A stretch of 64,000 nt of DNA from Planococcus citri. Its lineage: Eukaryota; Arthropoda; Insecta; Hemiptera; Pseudococcidae. The first letter of the stretch is position 1. Each line of letters opens with the position of its first letter. The stretch covers positions 67,486,460-67,550,459 of the forward strand of contig NC_088678.1 in the NCBI RefSeq assembly GCF_950023065.1, read 5' to 3'. The notes under the pieces were generated by a model, which saw only the letters and a list, made by a program, of their open reading frames with translations, had not been told where the DNA came from and ran no database searches. Of the stretch, positions 33,901-46,570 are shown piece by piece. The translations under genes and the position numbers were made by a program.

Positions 33901-36583
33901 GGGGGGTTGGAACGAATCAGGATTTTCGTTTTTTGACAAAATATTTTCAAATTATCAGGGTTCTCGAATTTGAAAAAATTGTAATTATAAAAAGAAGAGG
34001 AGTCGGTGAATATTAACTTTCAAAAATAGCCTATCATTTATGTGTATTTTCCTAGCTTCTCGACTTCTGAGCGTGTTCCCAATTTTTGATAAATTTCTTT
34101 CGTTTTTTTTAACGTTTTGTGCTGAATGAGGAGGGGGGGGGGTCTAATTTTCAATTGCTTGTGATCCAGTTTAAGATTTTTGAATGATCTCAAATTTGTT
34201 TCTCAGTTTCTGTCTACTGAGGGACCATGGGAAAGACCCTGATGATAGGAAAAGCTACAGACCCATCTCACTCCTGTGCCATTGCTATAAGCTATTCAAG
34301 TGACTGCTTCTTAATAGAGTACAGGACACAATTGATGACAGACTTATCCCTCAACAAGCTGGTTTCCACCAGGGGAAAAGCTGTACAAGCCAGGCCACCA
34401 ACCTCATACAACACATTGAAGGTGGTTTTGAGAAGAAGAAAATCACAGGTGCAGTGTTTGTTGATCTAACTGCGGCATATGATAATGTGAACCATCACCT
34501 ACTGTGCAAGAAAGTATACGAATTCACCCAGGATCACAATTTCACCACCATCATTAAATCTATGCTCAGTAACAGGATGTTCTTTGTAAGCCATATGGGA
34601 AAGTCCAGTAGATGGAGAAGACAAAAAAATGGACTGCCGCAGGGGAGTGTTCTTGTCCCAATTCTGTTCAACATATACACAAGTGACCAGCTAATTGGAG
34701 ACCAGACCAGACACTCCTGTATGCAGATGACCTAGCAGCAACAGCTTAGGGGGATACACACATAGAGGTACACGAAATGTTGCAGGAAACCCTGAACAGA
34801 CTACAGACCTACTATGTGGATAATGCCCTCAGACCAAATCCATCCAAAACTCAAGTGTGTAGCTTCCACCTGAAAAATGCAAAGGCGAAATGCACATTGA
34901 AGCTGGTGTGGGGAGGAGTGCAGCCGGAGAACTGTGAAAATCCCAAATACCCAGGAATCACACTAGATCGAACCCTCACATAAGCAAAGCCAAATACACT
35001 GAGGACAACAGCCATGGCACTGTGTTACTCTACAGTAGAGTATGGATATGCCGCCGGGGGGTGATCAGCACATGTTAAGAAGATTGATGTTGCTCTCAAC
35101 AACACCATGAGAATTGTGTTTGGCTGCCTAAGACCAACCAGTGTTAAACATCTACCAAGAATATGCGGCATTGCACCCACTGGGATAAGACAGTGTGTGG
35201 TGGCGGATGTAGAGAGAACAAAAAAAGAACAAGACCCCCACCATGTTATGTTCAACCAGAAGGAGGTGACCCCAAGGCTGAAGTCTAGGAGGAGTTTTAT
35301 GAAGGAGACCCATGTGATGAAAGTGGATCCAGTGGAAGAGAGAGAGAAAAGATGGTCGGATCTGGAAAAGGCCACATGTAATGAGAACCTAGTAAATGGA
35401 CATGAACTGCCATATGTAGAGTGGCTCACACTGAACCGGATCCGAGCCAAATGTGCCCGGACAGCAGTAAACCTTACTAGATGGGGCATTCAGGATGATG
35501 TGAAGTGCCCAGATTGCGGACAAAAACAGACTGATGATCACCTCCTCGTATGCGGCACAGGCACTGCATACACTAGACAGGAGCTTTGGGGAGAAATGAA
35601 CAATCACACAGAAGGCCTGGTACAGATCTGGAAGGGGAGAATTTAAAGAGATCCGAATGTCCCGGACACACTAATTACTAGAGACTAAGGATACTTTTCG
35701 GCATCGTGTGCTGTCGAGTGCTTTCGGCTACGCTCGTTTGACTTTATTCTTTGTAATGATTCAAGTTCCCTGTTCCTGACGTTCCTGTTGATGAGATTTT
35801 TAATTTTAATTAAAAATTAATTATAATATTCGAATATTACATTATCTTTTACGTATTCTTCATTGTATTTCTTGTAGAATGCAATTTGGGTTAAATGCCT
35901 TGTGAGCAGTTGGAAATTTGATAAGATTTTTTCGATTTTGACTTTGACTGATGTGATATCAATCTTCTTTTGAAAAACTTCCAAGTTCCAAATGTTTGTA
36001 CAACAACGTCACTTCTGTTAAAGTTTTACATTTTCTTCAAATTGAATCCGAAAGTGTCTATATAGACTAGTATCATCACAGCTGTTTTTTCTTTTTATTT
36101 GCCATTTGGTAATGTTCGGATCGGAAACCAAGTTGTCTAACAAGAGTACAAGACTGTCGACGAAATAATGAAACAGATTTAAATTCAAAAGAAACGGGAC
36201 TAACACGAGTTTTATCATTAAAATACGTACAATATTCGTATGAATATGATTATGAAAAAGAAAGATTTGTACAAAAAGGAAACAGGAGTTTCATCTTTGA
36301 TAAGGAGAATATTTCATTTTCATGGAGACAAGTCAAACGAGCGTAGCCGAAAGCACTCGACAGCACACGATGCCGAAAAGTATCCTTAGTCTCTAGTAAT
36401 TAGTCCCGGACACGAGAAGAAGAAGGGACCATTTTTCAAGAATCCAATTCTCCTTTGTATCATATCTGGTCACCTTCTACTTTTCAACTGTGCCGAACCA
36501 GTTTGTTTAAACACGATTGAAATGAAAATACGAGTATTTTTTTTACCTGTCAAGGTGAACGTTATTAAAATCAAAATCTTCAT
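30958..36583 (-). CDS. Gene D: intact secreted glycoprotein with two ~352-residue repeats
   Basis: Exons: 36583-36547, 33660-33386, 33180-32977, 32894-32318, 32245-31980, 31851-31693, 31593-30958 (stop 30960-30958). Sum 2154 nt, 717 residues, no internal stop, all GT-AG, phases 1,0,0,1,0,0. Exon 1 encodes MKILILITFTLT (signal peptide), so the product should be secreted. About 19 NxS/T sequons are visible. Half 1 (exons 2-4) runs from HDITTLLNNTIAKTF to EYQSKWVMEGIQLAIASSI; half 2 (exons 5-7) from EEHPIVKMITKLSQQFESS to the C-terminal DDCFNNLTSLVF. Paired cysteines: ADCELGP and ATFCHH in half 1, IKCNFY and LDYCTAP in half 2. No transmembrane segment other than the signal, and no catalytic motif recognised. 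Intron 1 is 2.9 kb because of a LINE with nested MULE. A lipid-binding TULIP-like fold is possible but unproven. Confidence 0.8.
33661..34219 (-). other. Intron 1 of gene D, part 3' of the LINE
   Basis: Homologous to intron 1 of gene A, including the poly-G run (34130-34141) and the 'gatccagtttaagattt' block. The left edge of the E/F segmental duplication lies at about 34160. Confidence 0.5.
34230..35646 (+). pseudogene. LINE reverse transcriptase fragment, broken by stops and frameshifts
   Basis: Motifs in order: SYRPISLL; an in-frame TGA at 34301-34303; then IPQQAGFHQGKSCTSQA; VFVDLTAAYDNVNH (RT motif A); GLPQGSVLVPILFN (motif B); a frameshift near 34700; LLYADDLAATA (the YADD catalytic box); a TAG at about 34747; ALRPNPSKTQVC; another stop at 34981-34983; then after a frameshift MRIVFGCLRPTS, LTLNRIRAKCAR and the CPDCGQKQTDDHLLVC zinc-knuckle. 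The final stop is at 35644-35646. It once encoded an RNA-directed DNA polymerase; endonuclease and ORF1 are missing. Confidence 0.8.
35670..36404. mobile_element. Non-autonomous Mutator-like element nested in the LINE
   Basis: 735 bp with perfect 75-bp terminal inverted repeats (35670-35744 and 36330-36404; outer end 'actaattactagagactaag') and the 9-bp target duplication 'cccggacac' (35661-35669, 36405-36413). Nine-base duplications with long TIRs are the MULE signature. No transposase; the 66-codon minus-strand frame at 36018-36218 is not recognised. Confidence 0.85.
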
Positions 36584-37270
36584 TGTGCAGTGTGACTTTA
36601 TAAAGCGGAAAAACGAACTTTTTCGAGACATCGCTCGATATAATTTGCAATAAGAGCTTCGATTTATCAACAGATTCGATGTTATTTTTTTGCATTATCG
36701 TTGGTTCAGATCATTTTTAAAATTTTTGTAGTCTGATAAAATTAAAAATTGCTTGATAAAAAATTCCAATAGCTTAAAAAACACTCAATGTTAATCTATA
36801 TAGGTACAAAGTGCTCCTCGGTACCTCTACCTACCTATAGATAATCAAGTATTTTACACATTTTTTCAAACATTTTCATTTTATCAAGATTACATACAAA
36901 CGTCTATACCTGCTCAAGATGATGAAATAAAAATTTAACATGTTATGTATTATTCCTACCTATTAATGTTTTGGTGTACAGAATCGATTGGTGGATTTGA
37001 AAAATTATGCAGCCCCCTGTGCAGCTTTTAGTTTTTTAGTTCTTAAAATAATTGGCTTTTGAAAATTTTCGTCTCAATTTTTTGAATTCGGGAATCGATT
37101 TGTTGATTTTTTGACTATCCTTCCTGGTATCAACCAGAAAAAAAATTACTAAAATCGAGATTCAAACAAAATGAAAAAAAATTTGTAAATTTTTGCTCAA
37201 TGTTTTGATTTTAATTTAATTTGTACAAAATTAGTGATAGATAGGTGTAAATTGGTAATAAAAAATAATG
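36584..37270 (-). promoter_or_regulatory. Gene D promoter block and short D-E spacer
   Basis: The first ~80 bp carry the array promoter block ('ctgcacaATG', 'tttataaagtcacactg', 'aattatatcgagcgatgtct'). The remaining ~600 bp up to the stop codon of gene E hold a degenerate copy of the ~190-bp spacer repeat (about 36970-37205). The duplicate of this whole spacer lies at 48212-48897. Confidence 0.5.
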
Positions 37271-40200
37271 TTAAAAAACGATACTGGTAAGATTAGTGAA
37301 ACATTCGCCGAGTATACTTTCTAATTCCATCACAATAGAGTCGAATTTCGAAGTAGAAAAAGAGATAGTTTTATTGTTCTGAGAATCGTAACTCGATTCT
37401 AAACGCACTGTAACCTTTCCTGTATCTGTATATTTTCGAACCGAAAATTCATCCAATGTCAAATGTAGTTCATCAAATGGCACCAAGCTATCGTCAAAAT
37501 TCATTCGGATTTCAGCGCCTGCCAATTCTAAATGAACATACGGCGTAATGCTTCCATTGACAAGGTACGGGTATTTGTCAATGGTGGCAAGGCCAGAAGG
37601 TGATTCTGCCCATTTTGTGATTATCACGTCGTTTATTTTCGGTATCATGAAGTGTTTCGCAATTATGGCATCGGGTACACGGAAGGATAATTCGTAATCG
37701 GCGTAGAAAGGCAGGAAGTCGTCGAAAATTTTCACTGGTGCGGTATAATGGTCCAATTGTAATGAAAGCAGTGGTTCTGCGAAATGGATAACTGTTTTCT
37801 TAATCAACGAGTACATCAATTGTTGCGTTTTTTGTTCTATCTTCAACTGCTCGTGATCTGTGAAATTGTTCGGATTTGAGAGCAGTTTTACCTGAAATTG
37901 TGATTAGTTTTGGATTATTATAAAATGATCTGAAGAATTTGTAATTTGAAAATTGTATTGCATGCTTACGTGAAAGGATGAATAGTATTCCAATTTGAAA
38001 TCATTCGAATTATTCGATTTGCCTACTCTAGAGTAATCACTGAAAATTTCAAAATTAATTTCGTCGAATTTGTGAGTGGTATTGAGCACGCTAATTTTCC
38101 CGAACCAAGTAGGAAATTCGAAAACGAACTGAAATGTTTTAGTGCATTAGTGTGACGAGATTTTGTACAGCAGCAATATCAACGTATTTTATGATTAATC
38201 ATTGTGATAAGAGAGGGCCTGACAATCTGAAAATGTTCAATAAAATAAATTCAGGAGGTACCACCTACTTCCAAATTGCAGTAGAGATTACAATGAGATA
38301 ACAATGGATAAGGGCTCAATGCTGTTTCGGGTTTAGCGTCAATTGAAATATTGTAATTGTGTGATTCTATTTGGAGACTTGATTTTGCCTTGAGGCTTTT
38401 GGGTATCGTTATATTCCAAGTATCGTACAGTTTTTGTAAGGTGCGACCTTCGAATTGCTGAGATAATTTGGTGATCATTTTCACAATTGGGTGTTCTTCG
38501 AGCGAATCGGTGGATTGAGTGCTGTTTCTGTAATCTGAGAAAGCGGAAGAAAAAATAATAATTTATAGGATTTTTTCGAGTAAAAATTCATCTAAAGATG
38601 ACTTACATTTCATCGATGGCATTATCGAAGACGCAATCGCCAATTGAATTCCTTCCATTACCCACTTGGATTGATATTCCGTCAATGAGACGTTCATTTT
38701 AGTGTCAATAACTGTGTAACTGTGCGCAGTCACATTGATACTTTGCTGTTTTCGATTAATTGTTATCGAGATGCAATCTACTTCGAAGTATAATGAAAAA
38801 ATTGTAACATTTCGAAGATCGTAATGTAAATTAGTGGTTCCTTGAATATCTTTAATCGTCAGAGTGCTGACAGTGTGGCCGGAATTTTCAGCAAACGAGT
38901 GACTACGAAAATTATGCATTCCTGTGATGGTGATATTGCTCAAGATACGACCTAGTGAAGTGAAATTTGGTATAAAGAAGTAATTTTTCATTTTGAAAAT
39001 ATCTGAAGAGGGATAATGCGACGTGATCTCTGGTTCAGGATGACGACAAAACGCTGCATGGAGTGTTTTCATAAAGTTCTCGTTGTTTCGTAAATTTAAC
39101 AGGAATAACGATGGTAAGAAATGTTTGATTCGTCTTTCGAGATCATATTGAGCATCTTGTGTCAAGTCTTCGCGGAAATAAGGCGAATGTGTCTGAAACC
39201 ATGTGACTGTTTAATTGCTTAGCTAGGTGAATTTTCAAAATTACGTAGAACTTACGTAATTGGATTCGTAACCATCGTAGTGAATGAAATCAATGTGAGG
39301 ATAGAATTCATGCTTTGAGATATTTTGCATTGGTTGCGCTATTACGTAGATGGTGATGTTTTCAAAATCCAGAGTTCGTTTGAAACCAGCGGCCACGTGA
39401 CCTTTACAATCTGGAGTTGCTCCCAAGAATCCTTCCATTTCAATTGATAGGTAGGAGAAGAATATGGTCTGCGATCAAATCGATACAAGATTTACATTTT
39501 TTATTCATTAATAAGGCTACGCTTTTTTACCTTTCTTTCAAGGTATTCAGCTTTGCCAAAAAGTTTCAGAAAAATGATGTATACAGTATGACACAAAAGT
39601 ACCTACTTAGTGTTCAGTGGCTTTTGTTTCTATGTGGAAAGAGCTTGCATGATGAATGAAGCGGCGTTGATTGGTCAACAAATTCAAACTGGTTCTTATT
39701 GGCGCAATGTACGTATTCTACACACTAAGGTGACAAAAACGTGGTATGGATTTTTTGAAACCGGTTTATTAATTTGCAACCAGTTAACAAAAAATACCTA
39801 AAAATTGTAGATAAAGAAAAAAGCTTTAAACAAGAGTTGTATAGGGCGTGAAAAATTACACAATTCTGTTCAATCACATTTTTAAAACCGGTTCTTTTGA
39901 TTCGCATTTAGCAACCAGTTCTTGACAATCACCTAAAAATTGAAGATTAAGAAAAAAACTTGAAACTGTGATGAGCAGGAATGCCTCCACTACATATAGT
40001 AGTGCCTATTGTACTTACCACGTATCCTAGTTATTCTTAAAATAACTAGGTATCGTAGATATTAAAATATTAGTCGTTTACTGTGTAAACTTCTTTTTTA
40101 ACGTGTTGAGATTTGAAGGTTACAAGGTTACATTTACCTATATTTCCCAGGTTCGCATAGGGCTCGTCTCTATGTGAATCCTGGTTAATTCTCACTTGAG

Positions 40201-43200
40201 TTCTTATCCGCGGCCACGGTAGATCTTCTCGTCAACGACCGATTCTATGTCACCTGTGGACTATGTCCACTTTAGCACTTCGATTATCCTAATTCTTATT
40301 ACCCGCTTGTTCGGTTAAATATGTGTAATTTTAACGTAAATTCGTGGTTCGTATCAAAGGGATCGACCCTTATTTCGGAATCTTGGATCACCTCTCATCT
40401 TCCGGACATGAGAGTGTGATCTTGTACCAATGTGCACTTAGAGATTTTATTCATAGTCATCGCCCGGCCTAGTATTGGTGAGCCACCGAAGAGATGACTA
40501 ACGTGAACAGTGTAAGCAATGAAAAAAGCTTAAACCTTCGGAGTGCGTTCCTCCACCTAGATTAATTATAACTTTAACGTAATTAATTAAAAGACAGCGA
40601 GATGACGCGGTTTCGTCATATCCAACCTCGTTATGTAATTTACTTTAAATCAATGATTGATAATTTTATGATCATTGAGCCTTTAATCTTCTTTTGAGAT
40701 ACAATAATTTGTTCAGCTGTAGTCTCCCTTCTTTAATTATAAGAATAATGCATCCTTATTTGTAGTATTTTCACATGTAATGTATTTTATGAAATAATAC
40801 AGGAGTCATTACATGTGCTTTCGAGTAATTATCTAATACATTTACTCTAAATTTATAATGTACTTGGGTGAAAGAAAGACCAAGAGCCTGTTCCCAGAGC
40901 TAGCCAGGTTCTTAGCAATTATTCCTTCCCTAAGGAATAATTCTTAGATTTTTTGTATGAGCCGTTAGACGAAGATAATTACCTAACACGTAATTAGCTA
41001 TTATTCTCACCACAGCCAGTCTTTCCAATCCCTAATATTACAAAACAAAAGTTGTAGAGCGCGAAAAATTTTATCTATTTTTGCTGATTGGATTTTGAAA
41101 CCAGTTCACCAATTTGCAGCCAGTCATCGAAAGATTACACGAAAATTGTAGATACCTATTGAAAAAAGCCTGAAACAAAAGTTGCAGAGTGTAAAAAATA
41201 ACACAATTCTGTGTTATCACATTTTGAAACCAGTTGATTGGTTCGCATTTAGCAATGATGTTTTCAACAAACTCCTAAAAATTGGAGTTTGAAGAAAAAA
41301 GTTTGAAACATAAGTTGTGGAGTGTGAATATTTGAACTATTTTCGCAAATCAGATTTTGAAACCAGTTCATTAATTCACAGCAAGCCATCGAAAGCTACC
41401 TGGTTGCAAATTAAGTGGCCATTTTAAAAATCTGATCAGCAAAAATGGTTTAATTTTTCACGCTCTACAACTTTTGTTCCAAGTTTTTTTCTCTATCTTT
41501 AATTTTTAGGTGATTGTCCAAAACTGGTTGCTACATGCGAACCAATGAACCGGTTTCAAAATGTGATTGAACAGAATTATTGTGTAATTTTTCTCACCCT
41601 ACAACTTTTGTTTCAAGCTTTTCTCTCGATATTCGATTTTTAGGTAATTTTTGATAACTGGTTGCAAATTAATGAACCGGTTTCAAAATCCAATCAGCAA
41701 AAATAGTTCAATATTTCGCGCTCTACAACTTTTGTTCCAAGTTTTTTTCTTCATTTCCAATTATTAGGTGACTGTCAAAAACTGGTTGCTAAATGCGAAC
41801 CAACGAACGGGTTTCAAAATGTGATTGAACAGAATTGTGTACTTTTTCACACCCTACAATTCTTGTTTCGAGTTTTTTTCTTCATCTTCAATTTTTAGGT
41901 AATTTTTCATAACTGGCTGTAAATTAATATACTGGTTTCAAAATCCAATCAGCAAAAATAGTTTCATTTTTCGCGCTCTACAATTTTTGTTTCGAGTTTT
42001 TTTCTTCATCTTCAATTTTTAGGTGATTGTCAAAAACTGGTTGCTAAAATGCAAACCAATGAACCGGTTTCAAAATGTGATTGAACAGAATTGTTCAATT
42101 TTTCACGCCCTACAACTTTTGTTTCAAGCTTTTTTCTCTATCTACAATTTTTGGGTACTTTTTGTTAACTGGTTGCAAATTAATAAACCGGTTTCAAAAA
42201 ATCCATATCACGTTTTTGTCGCCTTAGTGTGTAGCATACATTGCGCCAATAAGAACCAGTTTGAATTTTTTGACCAAACTGGTTTTTCAATTTATGGACA
42301 CCCTATGCATGGGCCTGAAATTTTCAAGGTCAGTTTTGAAAGCCTTTATTTTTTCATACTCAACACCGCTTCATTTATCTCGCTAGCTCTTTCCACTTAG
42401 AAATAAAAGCCACCGAGCACTACTTTTGTGTCATACTGTATGTATGTGCATATTTTGTAGAGCAAGACGATAGATTTTAAAGTTTGGTACATTACGTAAT
42501 ACCTACCATTCTATTGCGATAAAATTCTTGCCTTAAGCGGGCAGATCCTACTTTGACTGGGGTTACAGTGACATCAATAAAGTAGAACTCATTCTTAAAA
42601 GGTCCTAATTCGCAGTCTGTATATGTTTCAAAGTTGAACCATTCTAAATTCTCCATGCTGAGAACCAACTTGATGACCGTAACTTTATGCATATTTTCGA
42701 ATGTTTTTGCGATGGTATTATTTAGCAGGGTTGTGATGTCATGAGCCTCGCTCGAATTTGAACTTCGAGTTAAAGAAATGGCTGTAAAAAAAAGAAATAA
42801 AAGCGATTTGAATTGAGTGAAATCGGCTGGAAGTCTCACAATTATTCCTAGTGCATAATTTTTCTCAATTTCGATTTTTTAAAAATACTAATTACCATTC
42901 CAGCTCGACATTCCCTCCTCATTCTCCTCCTCCTAAAAAAAGTTGAGTGAGCAATTTGATTTATTTTTGAAAATTCTGTGCATATTTTGTCCTGTTTTTT
43001 TGGAGAGGAGGGGGGAGGGGGAATGGATCAAGATTTCAATTTTTTTACAATAGATTTTTAAATTATGATAGCTTTTCAATTTGAAAAAAATTACAGTATT
43101 GAAAAAAGAAGAGTAGGTCTAGGTACTGTTGGAAAATTGGTTAAATAAAACCAAACATCGAATACCTCGAACAAATATAACAAAATAACAGGTTTTATTT

Positions 43201-46200
43201 TAATTCGTGAAAATATTCACGAAATGAAAATTTTACATAAAACGAGTTCAATGAACTCATAATTAGCGTTAATACGCTCACAATACATTTTTACTTTACT
43301 CGAACAGAGAAATAACGCGAATGATTGCTTAACAAAAACAAAAATAAACGAAAACGCGACTTAGAAACAACTAAATAATCGATTACAAATAAACACTGAA
43401 CCAGCATTGATAACTAAATTTACGTTATTAAATTACTCAATACAAACATCGAAAGTTATATTAACGCTTATTCTAATCGAATAATATACTCGAAAACTGA
43501 TACATATTTAAACCAAAACGAATCATCAGACAGGACAAACTCAACAACAATATACCTCTGAAAAAATCCCAAATACAAAGTAGATACCAAAAGAGAACTT
43601 CAAGTATCAAAATCGTTTCATCATAGAAATGAACAAAATTTTAAACCGAACTTTTCAAACATATAAGTACCACCTATCACTTTTAAATTGAAATCTTTTG
43701 AACCCAGAAACCTGAATCTTCCATAAAATTTACTCGAAACAATTCGATAGAAGAATTGAATCATTGTTATTATTCAAAATGTATTTTACATAAGTTGAAT
43801 CAAATTCAACACGAATCCAAACTACAAACGCCGAATTACGTCAACCTACACGACTACCCACCTGTATGTAAGTAGGTAAAACTATTTAATTGTCCGTCCA
43901 CACTCAGTTAATCTCCTTTACCTACAGTTTTTTATAAGGTTTACTCCTTACCTACATACATCGTCTGATTTTTTATCAAGGTTTACTCCTTTACCTACAT
44001 ACATCGTCTGATTTTTTATCAAGGTTTACTCCTTACCTACATAATACGTCGTCTGATTTTTACAGAAAGGTTTACTCCTTTCACCGGATTTTACACTTCA
44101 CACAATTTTTTTTAAAAAAGGTTATTTTTCCTTTTACCGGATTTTATACTGCATACAATTTTTTAAAAAAAGGTTATTTTTCCTTCTACCGGATTTTACT
44201 CATACACAATACCGTCGTCGTCAATAGCACACAGCAACCAAAATCGTCTTTCAGCACACAGCAACTTACACGTCGTCGTCGTCAATTTTACTTGGTTAGT
44301 TTCGTTCGTGTTGTCGTCAGTTAGTTTAGTTCGTTATGATTTGGCCAAATCGTCATAATAGTTCGTTACAATTTTTAAATTAACTGAGTATGGAGGTTGA
44401 ACGAAACAAAAACATCGAAATAAGTACGGATGACTCGAACCTATCATCAACATTACTCAAATCGCCACTAAAAATCACTCGACCTCGCACTACAGGAACC
44501 CAAAGTTGACTATAAAAAACAACATTAAAATTCCTCAATTCCCACTTTTCCTTGTTATTAATTTCACTCAGAAAAGCGACATCGATAATTTCAAATAGTT
44601 TCCCCCCTTCGATGTGGCTTTTCATTTTAACAACTATCGGTACATACATATCAAAAACTTAAAAACTATCATTTTTCCTAAAAAAAATATAACCATATTT
44701 TTTTACCAAATACTGAAACCAAAAAAAAAAAAAAAAAAACTTTTTTGTAGTCAAAAATACCACATGAAACATCCGTAACCATTTACCATATCGTCGTCGT
44801 TAGCTCATCCCTGTACAAACATTTACCAGAAACAAAAATCCGCTCGTCGTCAGCGTACTCATATACCTACTTGTCATTAATTATTCGTCACTACTCGAGT
44901 CGTCACTACTCGAGAAATTCAAAAAAACAACACCATGTTTATCACGATAGCAATTTTCAAAAAATCTCCACGTACCTACCATCATCAATTCGCGCTCCCA
45001 AAACATTTACGTCGTAATTCTCAGAAAAAAAAACGCCGCACACGTCACTGCTATTTTTTTCAAAATCCACAACAGAGATATCGAGCATATTCGAAAAAAA
45101 TACGTTTTTACTTCAAACATTTAATTACTTATCATGCAATTAAACGATCTTTTCTACATGTATCACTCGAAATTCGATTCTCGACTATTTAAAACGAGGG
45201 TATTTTTCAGACTCGATTTTTTCCGTAAAAAAAAAAAAAATTACCGATTAAGTTTCAACCAAAAAATTGAATAATTCTCAATTATTCGAAAATTTTCATC
45301 GTTATATCGAACAAATTATTGAAACATTTCTGATTTTCCTTTCCCTAGTTTCAAATGCCGAAACATTCGAACTGACAGAAGGAAAATCAAACGTACACAA
45401 ATCCGAAAATGAAGAATAACAATGGGAAATCACCGAAAAGTAGTTTCAAAAATTATGAAAAATCGCCAAAACTGGCTGATCTAATTTTGAATACATATTA
45501 ACACGTTTAACATTACCATATATAAAATTATTGAGACCATTAATCGTTGAACTTGAATTGCCAATTGAATCATTGATACATTAGTATACGTTTAAACCAT
45601 CGCCGTTGTCAAATACGTAACCAAAATTTATACCCATTTGATTTAAGAACTCTGCATACTTTTGCAGATTTTTTATCGTTGCAGGATCCATACCAAAACG
45701 AACTTCGCCGTACCAAAAACCAAAAACGTCGTCATCTCCAACTACGCCGCATACCTTACTGCTCGTCGAATTTATATTTTGCAGAACACATCCGCTACTC
45801 TTTCACAGACATTCGTCGTCGTTATACCATTTTCAAAGTTGCCACCTTGTACACAAATATCGAGGCACTTGCAAAATTCGTCATTGAGAACCGTATTCTT
45901 TTCATTACTGTAGCGTTGAACATTACAACCGTCATTTACTCGCCACCGTTTTTAGACACGTCGGATCAATCACCGGATTCGCGTTCGGATTCGGAATACG
46001 TCGCGATCATTTGTTACGCGGACCAAAAGAAACAAACAGAGGACATGGACCAAAAACCAACGCTCGGGTACCATGTTGGAAAATTGGTTAAATAAAACCA
46101 AACATCGAATACCTCGAACAAATATAACAAAATAACAGGTTTTATTTTAATTCGTGAAAATATTCACGAAATGAAAATTTTACATAAAACGAGTTCAATG

Positions 46201-46538
46201 AACTCAAAATTAGCATTAATACGCTCACAATACATTTTTACTTTACTCGAACAGAGAAATAACGCGAATGATTGCTTAACAAAAACAAAAATAAACGAAA
46301 ACGCGACTTAGAAACAACTGAAATTGTAGCCATATATTATTCGATAAATGGCTCTTTTAGAAAAATGCAGCCATTTATTTTTAGCGAAAACGTAAATAAA
46401 TAAAACTAAATTTTGATCTTTTTATGATCAAAAACTGTCATAAATTCAACAGGTACCTTGAAAATTTTTCAAAAATTTGATTTATATTTTCCAAATTTGG
46501 CGTCTTGACTGCTGATCGTGTTTCAAATTTATGCTTCT

Positions 46539-46570
<32 letters not shown>

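Larger units (their letters stand above)
34229..36423 (+). mobile_element. 5'-truncated jockey-like LINE in intron 1 of gene D
   Basis: Flanked by the 9-bp direct repeat 'agggaccat' (34220-34228, 36424-36432). The paralogous block in copy B (about 48045-48055) has a single 'agggaccat', which is the empty site. The element begins inside the reverse transcriptase (RKSYRPISLL), runs through RT and a C-terminal zinc-knuckle region, and ends with a short 'gagaagaagaa' tail. A 735-bp MULE is nested at 35670-36404. The low similarity of base composition to the host (GC-richer) also marks it as foreign. Confidence 0.85.

Noticed and set aside
35025..35489. 154-codon minus-strand frame
   Set aside because: Antisense shadow of the LINE C-terminal region.
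42023..42400. 125-codon frame with NRFQNVIEQNC-type repeats (also 53171-53512, 52697-52885)
   Set aside because: A translation of the ~250-bp repeat arrays in the foldback element; the same peptide appears in several places and orientations.
45679..46095. 138-codon plus-strand frame in the LTR element (also 56789-57205)
   Set aside because: It is identical in both copies only because of the recent duplication, runs antisense to the inferred element orientation and ends inside the LTR. No gag/pol motif; kept as part of the element, not as a gene.
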